DNA of 64,000 nt from Streptomyces alfalfae (GTDB lineage: Bacteria; Actinomycetota; Actinomycetes; Streptomycetales; Streptomycetaceae): assembly GCF_004127445.1 (NCBI RefSeq), contig NZ_QEXM01000051.1, forward strand, positions 124,001 through 188,000, read 5' to 3'. Numbering within the stretch: position 1 is the first letter of the stretch; each line of letters starts with the position of its first letter. A program made the position numbers and the translations under genes. The notes below the pieces were generated by a model, which saw only the letters and a program-made list of their open reading frames with translations, did not search any database and was not told the DNA's origin. Positions 34,222-43,260 of this stretch are shown piece after piece.

Positions 34222-35550
34222 CTACAGGCCCGGAATGCGGCCGTTGCGGAAGAGGTCGACGAAGATCTGGTGGTCGGACCGCGCCCGCGCGCCGTACGCG
34301 TGCGCGAAGTCCACCAGCAGGTCGCCGAAGCCCGCCTCGTCGGCCGCGATGGCGGCGTCGATGGCGCGCTCCGTGGAGAACGGCACCAGCTCGGAGTGCC
34401 CGCTCTCGTCGTCGGCGGCGGAGTGCATCGTGGCGGTGGCGCGGCCCAGGTCGGCGACGACGGACGCGATCTCCTCGATCTCGTCGATGTCGGACCAGTC
34501 CAGGTCCACCGCGTACGGCGAGACCTCGGCGACGAGCTGGCCCGCGCCGTCCAGCTCGGTCCAGCCGAGCCAGGGGTCGGCGTGCGCCTGGAGCGCGCGC
34601 TGCGAGATGACCGTGCGGTGCCCCTCGTGCTGGAAGTAGCCGCGGATCGCCGGGTCGGTGATGTGGCGCGAGACCGCCGGGGTCTGCGCCTGCTTGAGGT
34701 AGATCACCACGTCGTTCTCCAGGGCGTCGCTGTTGCCCTCCAGGAGGATGTTGTACGAGGGCAGGCCCGCGGAGCCGATGCCGATGCCGCGCCGGCCCAC
34801 GACGTCCTTGACGCGGTAGGAGTCGGGGCGGGTCAGGGAGGACTCCGGCAGGGTCTCCAGATAGCCGTCGAAGGCGGCGAGCACCTTGTACCGCGTGGCG
34901 GCGTCGAGCTCGATGGAGCCGCCGCCCGCGGCGAAGCGGCGCTCGAAGTCGCGGATCTCGGTCATCGAGTCGAGCAGCCCGAAGCGGGTCAGGGAGCGGG
35001 CGTCGCGCAGGGCGTCCAGGAGGGGTCCCTGGGCGGTGTCCAGCGTGAAGGGCGGCACCTCGTCGCTCTTGGCGCCCGTGGCGAGGTCGTGGATGCGCTC
35101 GCGGTAGGCCGCGGCGTAGATCCGCACCAGGTCGGTGATCTGCTCGTCGCTGAGCGCCTTCGAGTAGCCGATCAGGGCCATGGAGGCGGCGAAGCGCTTG
35201 AGGTCCCAGGTGAAGGGGCCGACGTACGCCTCGTCGAAGTCGTTCACGTTGAAGATCAGGCGGCCCTGGGCGTCCATGTACGTGCCGAAGTTCTCGGCGT
35301 GCAGGTCGCCGTGGATCCACACCCGGCCCGTGCGGTCGTCGAGGTAGGGCCCGCCGTGCTGCTCGCGCTCCAGGTCGGCGTAGAACAGGGAGGCCGTGCC
35401 GCGGTAGAACGCGAAGGCGGAGGAGGCCATCTTCCGGAACTTGACCCGGAAAGCGGCGGGGTCCGCGGCAAGCAGCTCGCCGAACGCCGTGCCGAAGACG
35501 GCGAGGATCTCCTCGCCGCGCTGCTCAGCCGTGGGCTGCGGGACCGACAT
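34222..35550 (-). CDS. DUF2252 family protein
   Basis: 442-residue protein of the DUF2252 family, which has a kinase-like (aminoglycoside phosphotransferase-like) fold. Visible features are FRVKFRKMASSAFAFYRGT, WIHGDLHAENFGTY (catalytic-loop-like HGDLHAEN), and FNVNDFDEAYVGPFTWDLKR, which carries the expected metal Asp. The C-terminus ends DLFRNGRIPGL. ATG 35550 has AGGAGG about 10 nt upstream; a longer reading adds an unlikely basic N-terminus. Natural substrate unknown. It is divergent from dnaE across a 301-nt gap. Confidence 0.88.
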   Translation of the reverse strand: MSVPQPTAEQRGEEILAVFGTAFGELLAADPAAFRVKFRKMASSAFAFYRGTASLFYADLEREQHGGPYLDDRTGRVWIHGDLHAENFGTYMDAQGRLIFNVNDFDEAYVGPFTWDLKRFAASMALIGYSKALSDEQITDLVRIYAAAYRERIHDLATGAKSDEVPPFTLDTAQGPLLDALRDARSLTRFGLLDSMTEIRDFERRFAAGGGSIELDAATRYKVLAAFDGYLETLPESSLTRPDSYRVKDVVGRRGIGIGSAGLPSYNILLEGNSDALENDVVIYLKQAQTPAVSRHITDPAIRGYFQHEGHRTVISQRALQAHADPWLGWTELDGAGQLVAEVSPYAVDLDWSDIDEIEEIASVVADLGRATATMHSAADDESGHSELVPFSTERAIDAAIAADEAGFGDLLVDFAHAYGARARSDHQIFVDLFRNGRIPGL

Positions 35551-35851
35551 CGCTGGGTGCCTCCTGATACGGGGTGGTGACAAGGGGTGGGACGGGGCTA
35601 CGGGACAGAACCTGTGGGCGGGGTGGACGTGCGTGCGGGGCGGAGATTTTTTTCACCCCCCGGGGGCGGTCCTCCCGCCCTTCCAACGCACGACCGTACT
35701 CCCGAGTGCCCGTCCGTTGTCGGCGCCCCGGATTAGACTTCGTCGCTGTCCCCCCAGACCGCCCGCAGGCTGTCTCCCACCCGTCGCCCGACCGCCACCC
35801 CTGACCGAGGCGCCGCTTCGCGCCGCAGCATTCCTTCGGAGGCCTTCCGCC
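35551..35851. other. 301-nt divergent intergenic region, DUF2252 / dnaE
   Basis: No ORF judged real. A TAGACT hexamer (35734-35739) is the best -10 candidate for dnaE, giving a leader of about 105 nt, but no convincing -35 lies 17-18 nt upstream. A run of seven T at 35647-35653, odd for this GC-rich genome, is not preceded by a stable hairpin. A small GC hairpin lies near 35665-35690. Confidence 0.6.
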
Positions 35852-38800
35852 GTGACCAAGCCGCCCTTCACGCACCTGCACGTGCACACCCAGTACTCGC
35901 TGCTTGACGGTGCCGCGCGGCTCAAGGACATGTTCAATGCGGCCAATGAAATGGGCATGACGCACATCGCCATGTCCGACCACGGCAACCTCCACGGGGC
36001 GTACGACTTCTTCCACTCCGCGCAGAAGGCCGGCGTGACGCCGATCATCGGCATCGAGGCCTATGTGGCGCCGGAGTCCCGCAGGAACAAGCGGAAGATC
36101 CAGTGGGGCCAGCCGCACCAGAAGCGCGACGACGTCTCCGGTTCGGGTGGTTACACCCACAAGACGATCTGGGCGGCGAACAAGACGGGGCTGCACAACC
36201 TCTTCCGGCTCTCCTCGGACGCCTATGCGGAGGGCTGGCTGCAGAAGTGGCCCCGCATGGACAAGGAGACGATCTCGCAGTGGTCGGAGGGGCTCATCGC
36301 CTCCACCGGCTGCCCCTCGGGCGAGCTCCAGACCAGGCTCCGCCTCGGCCAGTTCGACGAGGCGCTGAAGTCCGCCGCGGAGTACCAGGAGATCTTCGGC
36401 AAGGACCGGTATTTCCTGGAGCTGATGGACCACGGCATCGAGATCGAGCGCCGGGTCCGCGACGGCCTCCTGGAGATCGGCAAGAAGCTCGGCATCCCGC
36501 CCCTGGTGACGAACGACTCGCACTACACGTACGCGCACGAGTCGACCGCCCACGACGCCCTGCTCTGCATCCAGACCGGCAAGAACCTCTCCGACCCCGA
36601 CCGCTTCCGCTTCGACGGCACGGGTTATTACCTCAAGTCGACGGACGAGATGTACGCCATCGACTCCTCCGACGCCTGGCAGGAGGGCTGCCGCAACACG
36701 CTCCTGGTGGCCGAGCAGATCGACACCACCGGCATGTTCGAGAAGCGCGACCTGATGCCGAAGTTCGACATCCCGGAGGGCTTCACCGAGGTCACCTGGT
36801 TCCAGGAGGAGGTCCGCCGCGGCATGGAGCGCCGCTACCCGGGCGGCGTCCCCGAGGACCGGCAGAAGCAGGCCGAGTACGAGATGGACATCATCATCCA
36901 GATGGGGTTCCCGGGGTACTTCCTGGTCGTCGCCGACTTCATCATGTGGGCGAAGAACAACGGCATCGCGGTCGGCCCCGGCCGAGGCTCCGCGGCCGGA
37001 TCGATCGTCGCGTACGCCATGGGCATCACCGACCTCGACCCGATCACGCACGGACTGATCTTCGAGCGGTTCCTCAACCCCGAGCGCGTCTCCATGCCCG
37101 ACGTCGACATCGACTTCGACGAGCGCAGGCGCGTCGAGGTGATCAGGTACGTGACCGAGAAGTACGGCGCCGACAAGGTCGCCATGATCGGCACGTACGG
37201 CAAGATCAAGGCGAAGAACGCCATCAAGGACTCCGCGCGCGTGCTCGGATACCCGTACGCGATGGGCGACCGCCTCACCAAGGCCATGCCCGCCGACGTC
37301 CTCGGCAAGGGCATCGACCTCTCCGGCATCACCGACCCCAAGCACCCGCGCTACAGCGAGGCGGGCGAGATCCGGGGGATGTACGAGAACGAGCCGGACG
37401 TGAAGAAGGTCATCGACACCGCCAAGGGCGTGGAGGGCCTGGTCCGGCAGATGGGCGTGCACGCGGCCGGCGTGATCATGTCCAGCGAGCCGATCGTCGA
37501 CCACGCCCCGCTGTGGACGCGGCACACCGACGGCGTGACCATCACGCAGTGGGACTACCCCCAGTGCGAGTCGCTCGGCCTGCTCAAGATGGACTTCCTG
37601 GGCCTGCGCAACCTCACCATCATGGACGACGCCGTCAAGATGGTGCGCAACGACAAGGGCATCGACCTGGAGATGCTCTCGCTCCCGCTCGACGACCCCA
37701 AGACCTTCGAACTGCTCTGCCGCGGTGAGACGCTGGGCGTCTTCCAGTTCGACGGCGGCCCGATGCGCTCGCTGCTGCGCCAGATGCAGCCCGACAACTT
37801 CGAGGACATCTCCGCCGTATCGGCCCTGTACCGGCCGGGCCCGATGGGCATGAACTCGCACATCAACTACGCCGAGCGGAAGAACGGCCGCCAGGAGATC
37901 ACGCCGATCCACCCGGAGCTCGAAGAGCCCCTGAAGGAGACGCTCGGCCTCACCTACGGCCTCATCGTGTACCAGGAGCAGGTGCAGAAGGCCGCCCAGA
38001 TCGTCGCGGGCTACAGCCTCGGCGAAGCCGACATCCTGCGCCGCGTGATGGGCAAGAAGAAGCCCGAGGAGCTGGAGAAGAACTTCGTCCTCTTCCAGGC
38101 GGGCGCCAGGAAGAACGGCTACTCCGACGAGGCGATCCAGGCCCTGTGGGACGTCCTGGTCCCCTTCGCCGGATACGCGTTCAACAAGGCGCACTCCTCC
38201 GCGTACGGCCTGGTCACCTACTGGACCGCCTATCTGAAGGCGAACTACCCGGCCGAGTACATGGCCGCGCTGCTCACCTCGGTGAAGGACGACAAGGACA
38301 AGTCGGCCGTCTATCTGAACGAGTGCCGGCGCATGGGCATCAAGGTCCTCCCGCCGAACGTGAACGAGTCGGTGCACAACTTCGCCGCCCAGGGCGACGA
38401 CGTGATCCTCTTCGGCCTGGAGGCCGTGCGCAACGTCGGCACGAACGTGGTCGAGTCGATCATCCGCTCGCGCAAGGCGAAGGGGAAGTTCACCTCCTTC
38501 CCCGACTACCTCGACAAGGTCGAGGCCACCGCCTGCAACAAGCGCACCACGGAGTCGCTGATCAAGGCGGGCGCCTTCGACACCATGGGGCACACCCGCA
38601 AGGGCCTCACCGCGCAGTACGAACCGATGATCGACAACGTGGTCGCGGTCAAGCGCAAGGAGGCCGAGGGGCAGTTCGACCTCTTCGGCGGCATGGGCGA
38701 CGAGACCGGCGGCGACGAGCCGGGCTTCGGGCTCGACGTGGAGTTCTCCGAGGACGAGTGGGAGAAGACCTACCTGCTCGCCCAAGAGCGCGAGATGCTC

Positions 38801-39394
38801 GGCCTGTACGTCTCCGACCACCCGCTCTTCGGCCTGGAGCACGTGCTCTCCGACAAGGCGGACGCGGGCATCGGCCAGCTCACCGGCGGCGACTTCTCCG
38901 ACGGCTCGGTCGTCACCATCGGCGGCATCATCTCCGGCCTCCAGCGCAAGATGACCAAGCAGGGCAACGCCTGGGCCATCGCCACCGTCGAGGACCTCGC
39001 GGGCTCCATCGAGTGCATGTTCTTCCCGGCCACCTACCAGCTGGTGTCGACGCAACTGGTCGAGGACGCCGTGGTGTTCGTCAAGGGGCGGCTCGACAAG
39101 CGCGAGGACGTGCCCCGCCTCGTCGCGATGGAGCTCCAGGTCCCCGACCTGTCGAACGCCGGCGCCAACGCGCCCGTGGTGATCACCATCCCGACGGTCA
39201 AGGTCAGCCCGCCGATGGTCACCCGCCTCGGCGAGGTCCTCAGCCACCACCGGGGCAACAGCGAGGTGCGCATCAAGCTGCAGGGCGCCCAGAAGACGAC
39301 GGTCCTGCGCCTGGACCGGCACCGCGTGAAGCCCGACCCCGCGCTCTTCGGCGACCTGAAGGTGCTGCTCGGCCCGTCCTGCCTGGCGGGCTGA
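35852..39394 (+). CDS. dnaE: DNA polymerase III alpha subunit DnaE
   Basis: 1180-residue replicative polymerase. The N-terminal PHP domain starts THLHVHTQYSLLDGA and retains metal-site motifs SDHGNLHGAYDF and NDSHYTYAHE, so an active PHP proofreading site is plausible. The polymerase core contains GPGRGSAAGSIVAYAMGI and MPDVDIDFDERRR with catalytic aspartates. Then come the helix-hairpin-helix region and a C-terminal OB domain (SVVTIGGIISGLQRK). Length fits the actinobacterial DnaE1 type. GTG is preceded by GGAGG about nine nt upstream. A strong terminator follows. Confidence 0.97.
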   Translation: MTKPPFTHLHVHTQYSLLDGAARLKDMFNAANEMGMTHIAMSDHGNLHGAYDFFHSAQKAGVTPIIGIEAYVAPESRRNKRKIQWGQPHQKRDDVSGSGGYTHKTIWAANKTGLHNLFRLSSDAYAEGWLQKWPRMDKETISQWSEGLIASTGCPSGELQTRLRLGQFDEALKSAAEYQEIFGKDRYFLELMDHGIEIERRVRDGLLEIGKKLGIPPLVTNDSHYTYAHESTAHDALLCIQTGKNLSDPDRFRFDGTGYYLKSTDEMYAIDSSDAWQEGCRNTLLVAEQIDTTGMFEKRDLMPKFDIPEGFTEVTWFQEEVRRGMERRYPGGVPEDRQKQAEYEMDIIIQMGFPGYFLVVADFIMWAKNNGIAVGPGRGSAAGSIVAYAMGITDLDPITHGLIFERFLNPERVSMPDVDIDFDERRRVEVIRYVTEKYGADKVAMIGTYGKIKAKNAIKDSARVLGYPYAMGDRLTKAMPADVLGKGIDLSGITDPKHPRYSEAGEIRGMYENEPDVKKVIDTAKGVEGLVRQMGVHAAGVIMSSEPIVDHAPLWTRHTDGVTITQWDYPQCESLGLLKMDFLGLRNLTIMDDAVKMVRNDKGIDLEMLSLPLDDPKTFELLCRGETLGVFQFDGGPMRSLLRQMQPDNFEDISAVSALYRPGPMGMNSHINYAERKNGRQEITPIHPELEEPLKETLGLTYGLIVYQEQVQKAAQIVAGYSLGEADILRRVMGKKKPEELEKNFVLFQAGARKNGYSDEAIQALWDVLVPFAGYAFNKAHSSAYGLVTYWTAYLKANYPAEYMAALLTSVKDDKDKSAVYLNECRRMGIKVLPPNVNESVHNFAAQGDDVILFGLEAVRNVGTNVVESIIRSRKAKGKFTSFPDYLDKVEATACNKRTTESLIKAGAFDTMGHTRKGLTAQYEPMIDNVVAVKRKEAEGQFDLFGGMGDETGGDEPGFGLDVEFSEDEWEKTYLLAQEREMLGLYVSDHPLFGLEHVLSDKADAGIGQLTGGDFSDGSVVTIGGIISGLQRKMTKQGNAWAIATVEDLAGSIECMFFPATYQLVSTQLVEDAVVFVKGRLDKREDVPRLVAMELQVPDLSNAGANAPVVITIPTVKVSPPMVTRLGEVLSHHRGNSEVRIKLQGAQKTTVLRLDRHRVKPDPALFGDLKVLLGPSCLAG

Positions 39395-39431
39395 CGGACG
39401 CCGCCGCGAGGCACGCGCGTGTGAACGTGAC

Positions 39432-39463
39432 GAGGGGCGCACCCGAAAGCGGGTGCGCCCCTC
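39432..39463. terminator. Bidirectional terminator between dnaE and the small minus-strand gene
   Basis: Perfect 14-bp stem (39432-39445 with 39450-39463) around an AAAG loop, 37 nt after the dnaE stop and 19 nt beyond the convergent small gene's stop. No U-tract on either side. Confidence 0.85.
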
Positions 39464-39482
39464 ACGCGTGCCTGTACGACCG

Positions 39483-39662
39483 TCAGTTGTGGCCGAAGCG
39501 ACGCTGGTGCTTACGGGCAACATCAGCGGGGCTGCCCTGGGCCTGCGACTGGATGCGCGAGTCGGCTTCCATGGCAGACGTCTTGGCCTGCTCCGTGGCC
39601 CGCTCCGACGCCGAGGCGCGGTCCTGCTGGCTGCCCTGCTTGCGATTCTTGTTCTTGGCCAT
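39483..39662 (-). CDS. Small hydrophilic protein of 59 residues
   Basis: Begins MAKNKNRKQGSQQDRAS, with a Lys/Arg/Gln-rich first third, an acidic middle and a conserved-looking end PADVARKHQRRFGHN. No hydrophobic segment, no Cys; predicted disordered. A strong ribosome site AGGAGGAAGATCACC precedes the ATG, and a terminator lies beyond the stop, so it is very likely a real gene. I recall similar short proteins in Streptomyces genomes but know of no assigned function; the start and end resemble small RNA- or nucleic-acid-binding proteins only in composition. Confidence 0.85.
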   Translation of the reverse strand: MAKNKNRKQGSQQDRASASERATEQAKTSAMEADSRIQSQAQGSPADVARKHQRRFGHN

Positions 39663-39986
39663 GGTGATCTTCCTCCTGAAGGGGATCTGGGGGCCATGAC
39701 GCGTTCAGACTCGCATATGAGGACAATTGACGCATTTCAGAGAATTACCCTGCGTGATAAGGGGTGTCGGTGAGGGAACCGTGGACACGCCACGCCGAAG
39801 ATCGAGTTCCGCCCGTTAACCTCCGCCGGGTCGGGCAGACTCGAAGGAGAACCCGACGCGGACCCGCACCCCTGATTCGTCGCCGTAACAGGGTGTGTTC
39901 GTGGGCCTTCGAGGGAACGTCCAGGAACCTCCGGGCACTTTTCAAAGGAACTTCCGGGAACGCCGGGGAATCTCCAGGGAAAGAGG
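39663..39986. other. 324-nt divergent gap, small hydrophilic gene / NYN gene
   Basis: No gene seen. The segment 39710-39760 is AT-rich for this genome and contains TTGACG (39727-39732) on the plus strand without a clear -10 at 17-18 nt. Promoters for the two divergent neighbours must lie here but cannot be placed with confidence. Confidence 0.6.
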
Positions 39987-41237
39987 GTGGATCGCGTGGA
40001 CCGCTGCATCGTCCTGGTGGACGCCGGGTATCTGCTGGGCGCGGCCGCGAGTCTCCTCGCGGGAGAGCCCTCCAGATCCCGCATCACCGTCGATCACACC
40101 GCCCTGGTCCAGGGCCTGCGCGAGCGCGCGGAAGCCGACACCGAACGCCCGCTCCTGCGCATCTACTGGTTCGACGGGGCCCCCGACCGCGTGCCGCAGC
40201 CCGAACACCGGCGGCTGCGCGTCATGCCGCGCGTGACGGTCCGCCTCGGCGCCCTGACCCGCAGCGACGGACGCTGGGCGCAGAAGGGCGTGGACGCCGC
40301 CATGCACGCCGAGCTGACCGAGCTGGCCCGCAACCGCGCCTGCTCCGACGTCGTGCTCGTCACCGGTGACGGCGATCTGCTGCCCGGCATGATGGCCGCC
40401 AAGGAGCACGGCGTCGCCGTCCACCTCTGGGCCGTGCAGGCCGCCGACGGCGACTACAACCAGTCCGAGGACCTCGTCGCCGAGGCCGACGAGCGGCGCG
40501 TGCTCGACCGGGCCTGGATCACCAAGGCCGTCCGCCCCAAGGAACTGACCGGCGTCTGCGCGCCGCCGCCCGTGCCGCGCCCCGAGATCGCCGCCATCCT
40601 CTCCGCGCCGCTCCCGGAGTCCGCCCTCGCCGCCGCCGCGCAGCACACCGAGGAGGAGCCCCCCGCCGGACACACCCCCGAAGCCGGGGCCAACGGCCGG
40701 GGGACCGCCGAGCACCGCGGCCCCGCGGGCAAGGCCGTGCCCACCCCCAAGGACCTGGCGGCCCTGCGCGCCCCGGGCGTCCAGGCCCCGCAGCACCCGC
40801 CCAACGCGACGCTGCGCTGGTCCTCCGACAAGGGCTGGGTCGAGCGGCCCGGCGGCGCACCCGAGGGCCCCGAGGCCGCGGCCCTGCCGACCCTCGCCCA
40901 GCTCACGACGGCCGAGCAGCGCTGGGCCGACCGGGAGGAGGACATCACCACGGTCGGCGGCGACCCCTACGAGGTCGGACAGGTGTTCGCGCGGCGCTGG
41001 ATGGCGCGCCTGCCCGAGCAGCACAACCTGCAGAAGCTCTCGGCGATGTACCCCCGCATCCCGCACCGCGTCGACGGCGAGCTCCTCCGGTACGCCGCGC
41101 GGTTCGGCCTGCTCGCCCACAAGGACGACCAGATCGACGAGCACGACCGGTACGCGATCCGGGCGGGATTCTGGCGGGAGGTCGACGCGCGCACGGCCGC
41201 CGAGCACGCCACCGCGGGGGACCGCGCAGGAGACTGA
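39987..41237 (+). CDS. NYN-domain (PIN-like) putative ribonuclease
   Basis: 416-residue protein. The N-terminal NYN domain (about 5-165) has conserved acidic positions in CIVLVDAGYLLGAA, GVDAAMHAEL and DVVLVTGDGDLLPGM, the expected metal-binding aspartates of PIN-like nucleases. A Pro/Ala-rich linker (about 190-290) leads to a C-terminal helical region including FARRWMARLPEQHNLQKL and LLRYAARFGLL, resembling the OST-HTH/LOTUS-type C-terminal domains of such proteins only loosely. GTG 39987 is used; GTG 39996 with AGAGGG upstream is equally possible and gives VDRCIVLV. An RNA-processing role is inferred. Confidence 0.85.
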   Translation: MDRVDRCIVLVDAGYLLGAAASLLAGEPSRSRITVDHTALVQGLRERAEADTERPLLRIYWFDGAPDRVPQPEHRRLRVMPRVTVRLGALTRSDGRWAQKGVDAAMHAELTELARNRACSDVVLVTGDGDLLPGMMAAKEHGVAVHLWAVQAADGDYNQSEDLVAEADERRVLDRAWITKAVRPKELTGVCAPPPVPRPEIAAILSAPLPESALAAAAQHTEEEPPAGHTPEAGANGRGTAEHRGPAGKAVPTPKDLAALRAPGVQAPQHPPNATLRWSSDKGWVERPGGAPEGPEAAALPTLAQLTTAEQRWADREEDITTVGGDPYEVGQVFARRWMARLPEQHNLQKLSAMYPRIPHRVDGELLRYAARFGLLAHKDDQIDEHDRYAIRAGFWREVDARTAAEHATAGDRAGD

Positions 41238-41239
41238 TT

Positions 41240-41260
41240 CGGGGCGTACGGGACGCCCCG
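41240..41260 (+). terminator. Probable terminator after the NYN gene
   Basis: 8-bp perfect stem (41240-41247 with 41253-41260) around a 5-nt loop, 2 nt after the stop codon. No U-tract. Confidence 0.5.
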
Positions 41261-41286
41261 GGCGTCACCCGCGCCCGCGGACCCCG

Positions 41287-41292
41287 TAGTCT
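41287..41292 (+). promoter_or_regulatory. -10-like hexamer 8 nt before the ABC ATPase start
   Basis: TAGTCT, eight bases, GTG. No ribosome site. A transcript starting about 7 nt after the hexamer would be leaderless or nearly so. Confidence 0.45.
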
Positions 41293-41300
41293 CGTCCTTC

Positions 41301-42335
41301 GTGAGTACGCGCCCGGCACCGGCTGTCCGACAGGAACGCCGCAAGGAACACGGCATCGACGCCGTCTGCGCGGTGCGCGACCTGGTCAAGACCTACCCCG
41401 CCGCCCGTGGCAGGCGCGGCAGGCCCGCGACCCCCGAGGTCCGCGCCACCGACGGCATCACCCTGACCGTGCGGCGCGGTGAGATCTTCGGGCTGCTCGG
41501 GCCCAACGGCGCCGGCAAGTCCACCCTCGTACGCCAGCTGACCGGCCTGATGCGGCCCGACAGCGGCGGCGTCGACATCCTCGGCCACGACATCGTGCGC
41601 CACCCCGAGCGGGCCGCGCGGCTCCTCGCCTACCTCGGGCAGGACTCCACCGCCCTCGACGAGCTGACCGTGTCCCTCGCCGTCGAGACGACCGGGCGGC
41701 TGCGCGGGCTCGACGTGCACCGGGCGCGGGCCGAGCGGGACGCCGTCCTCGACGAGCTGGGGCTCGCCCCGCTGGCCTCACGGCCCCTGAAGAAGCTCTC
41801 CGGAGGGCAGCGGCGGCTCGCCTGCTTCGCCACCGCGCTGGTGGGGGAGCGCCCACTGCTCGTCCTCGACGAGCCCACCACCGGGATGGACCCCGTGGCC
41901 CGGCGGGCCGTCTGGGCCGCCATCGACGCGCGGCGGGCCGAGCACGGGACGACCGTGGTGCTCGTCACGCACAACGTCATCGAGGCGGAGACCGTCCTGG
42001 ACCGGGTCGCCGTGCTCGACGAGGGCAAGGTCATCGCCTGCGACACCCCGGCCGGGCTCAAGGAGCAGGTCGCGGACGAGGTGCGGGTGGAGCTGGTGTG
42101 GCGCGAGCGGGCCCCGCTCGACGTCCCGGAGGTCGCCGCGCTGCGGTCCTCCGCGGTGGAGTCGGGGCGGCGCTGGGCCCTGCGACTGGCGCCGGACGAG
42201 GCCCGTGCCGCCGTCGCGGCGGTCACCGGCGGGGCCGCGTTCGCCGCCCTCGACGACTTCACCCTGGCCACCCCCAGCCTGGAGGACGTGTACCTCGCCC
42301 TGGGCGGCAGCGGCCGGGGACTGGTGAAGGGGTGA
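41301..42335 (+). CDS. ABC transporter ATP-binding protein (DrrA-like exporter type)
   Basis: 344-residue ATPase of an ABC-2 exporter. Walker A is GPNGAGKST, the signature is LSGGQRRL, and Walker B is LLVLDEPTTGMDP, with the D-loop and switch His (VLVTHNVIEAE) in place. About 100 C-terminal residues form the extra domain typical of drug- or polysaccharide-exporter ATPases. Its permease starts 69 nt downstream. The cargo cannot be predicted; two-gene exporters of this kind often confer drug resistance or move lipids. Confidence 0.92.
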   Translation: MSTRPAPAVRQERRKEHGIDAVCAVRDLVKTYPAARGRRGRPATPEVRATDGITLTVRRGEIFGLLGPNGAGKSTLVRQLTGLMRPDSGGVDILGHDIVRHPERAARLLAYLGQDSTALDELTVSLAVETTGRLRGLDVHRARAERDAVLDELGLAPLASRPLKKLSGGQRRLACFATALVGERPLLVLDEPTTGMDPVARRAVWAAIDARRAEHGTTVVLVTHNVIEAETVLDRVAVLDEGKVIACDTPAGLKEQVADEVRVELVWRERAPLDVPEVAALRSSAVESGRRWALRLAPDEARAAVAAVTGGAAFAALDDFTLATPSLEDVYLALGGSGRGLVKG

Positions 42336-42404
42336 GGGAGCCGGGTTGCCCGAGTCGATTCGTATGCGTACGGAGAGTACGGACAGTTACAGAGGGGTTC
42401 TGCG

Positions 42405-43226
42405 GTGAGTGCCGTTCCGCTTGATGCCGTGGTGCGGGAGGAAGGGCGTACCGAGGCCCGTCCCGCGGGCCCCGCGGCCCTCGGGCCGCCCGCCCGGCTG
42501 TTTCCCGCCCTCTCGGCCGTCTACCGGGCCCAGCTCTCGCGGGCCAGGGTCGCGCGGATCCCGCTGCTCTTCGTGGCGACGTTCCAGTCCGTCGGCATCA
42601 TGATCCTGATGCGGGGCGTCGTGGACGGGGGCGGTGAGGCGCGGGCCGTGGTCGCGGGCTCCGCCGTGCTCGTCGTCGCGTTCGTCGCGCTCAACCTGCT
42701 CGCCCAGTACTTCGGCCGGCTCCGCGCCGACGGCGGCCTCGACCACTACGCGACGCTGCCCGTGCCGCCCGCCGCCGTGGTCCTGGGCGCCGCGGCCGCC
42801 TACGCCTCGTTCACCGTGCCCGGCACCATCGTCACGGCGATCGTGGGCTGCGGCCTCTTCGGGCTGCCGCTCACCCACCTCTGGGTGCTCATCGCGGTGA
42901 TCCCGCTCGCCGGAGCCGCCCTCTCGGGGCTCGGCGCCGCTCTCGGGCTGCTCGCGCCCCGCCCCGAACTGGCCACGCTGCTCGGTCAGATGGGCATGTC
43001 CGCGGCGCTGCTGCTGGGCGTCCTGCCGGCAGACCGCATGCCGACGCTCCTGCAGTACGCGCGTGACCTGCTGCCCTCCACGTACGGCGTGGAGGCGTTC
43101 GCCAACACCTTCGGACCCGACCCCGACTGGGCCGTCGTCGCCCTGGACCTGGCGGTCTGCGCGGGCGTCGGTGTGGCCTCGCTCGCCGTCGCCACCTGGG
43201 CGTACCGCCGGGCGGCCGTCCGGTGA
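42405..43226 (+). CDS. ABC-2 type transporter permease
   Basis: 273-residue membrane subunit with about six hydrophobic segments spread over residues 50-270; a Pro/Ala-rich cytoplasmic tail of about 40 residues precedes them. The layout and the late LLPSTYGVEAFANTFG segment fit the ABC-2 permease family. GTG start has AGAGGGG seven nt upstream. It should form the exporter with the ATPase encoded just before it. Confidence 0.9.
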   Translation: MSAVPLDAVVREEGRTEARPAGPAALGPPARLFPALSAVYRAQLSRARVARIPLLFVATFQSVGIMILMRGVVDGGGEARAVVAGSAVLVVAFVALNLLAQYFGRLRADGGLDHYATLPVPPAAVVLGAAAAYASFTVPGTIVTAIVGCGLFGLPLTHLWVLIAVIPLAGAALSGLGAALGLLAPRPELATLLGQMGMSAALLLGVLPADRMPTLLQYARDLLPSTYGVEAFANTFGPDPDWAVVALDLAVCAGVGVASLAVATWAYRRAAVR

Positions 43227-43248
43227 CGCGCCGCACAGGTACTACTGG

Positions 43249-43254
43249 CACGAT
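43249..43254 (+). promoter_or_regulatory. -10-like hexamer 6 nt before the DUF2567-like gene
   Basis: CACGAT, six bases, GTG. Same spacing and hexamer as before the hydrolase at 30229. No ribosome site. Confidence 0.4.
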
Positions 43255-43260
43255 GTGTGG

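Noticed and set aside
35641..35690. T-run plus GC-rich segment upstream of dnaE as an intrinsic terminator
   Set aside because: The seven T at 35647-35653 are not preceded by a stable hairpin in the direction that would end a neighbouring transcript.
35525..39697. 1390-codon open frame opposite dnaE
   Set aside because: Shadow frame of dnaE with His/Leu/Val/Arg-rich low-complexity translation; dnaE has all expected motifs on the other strand.
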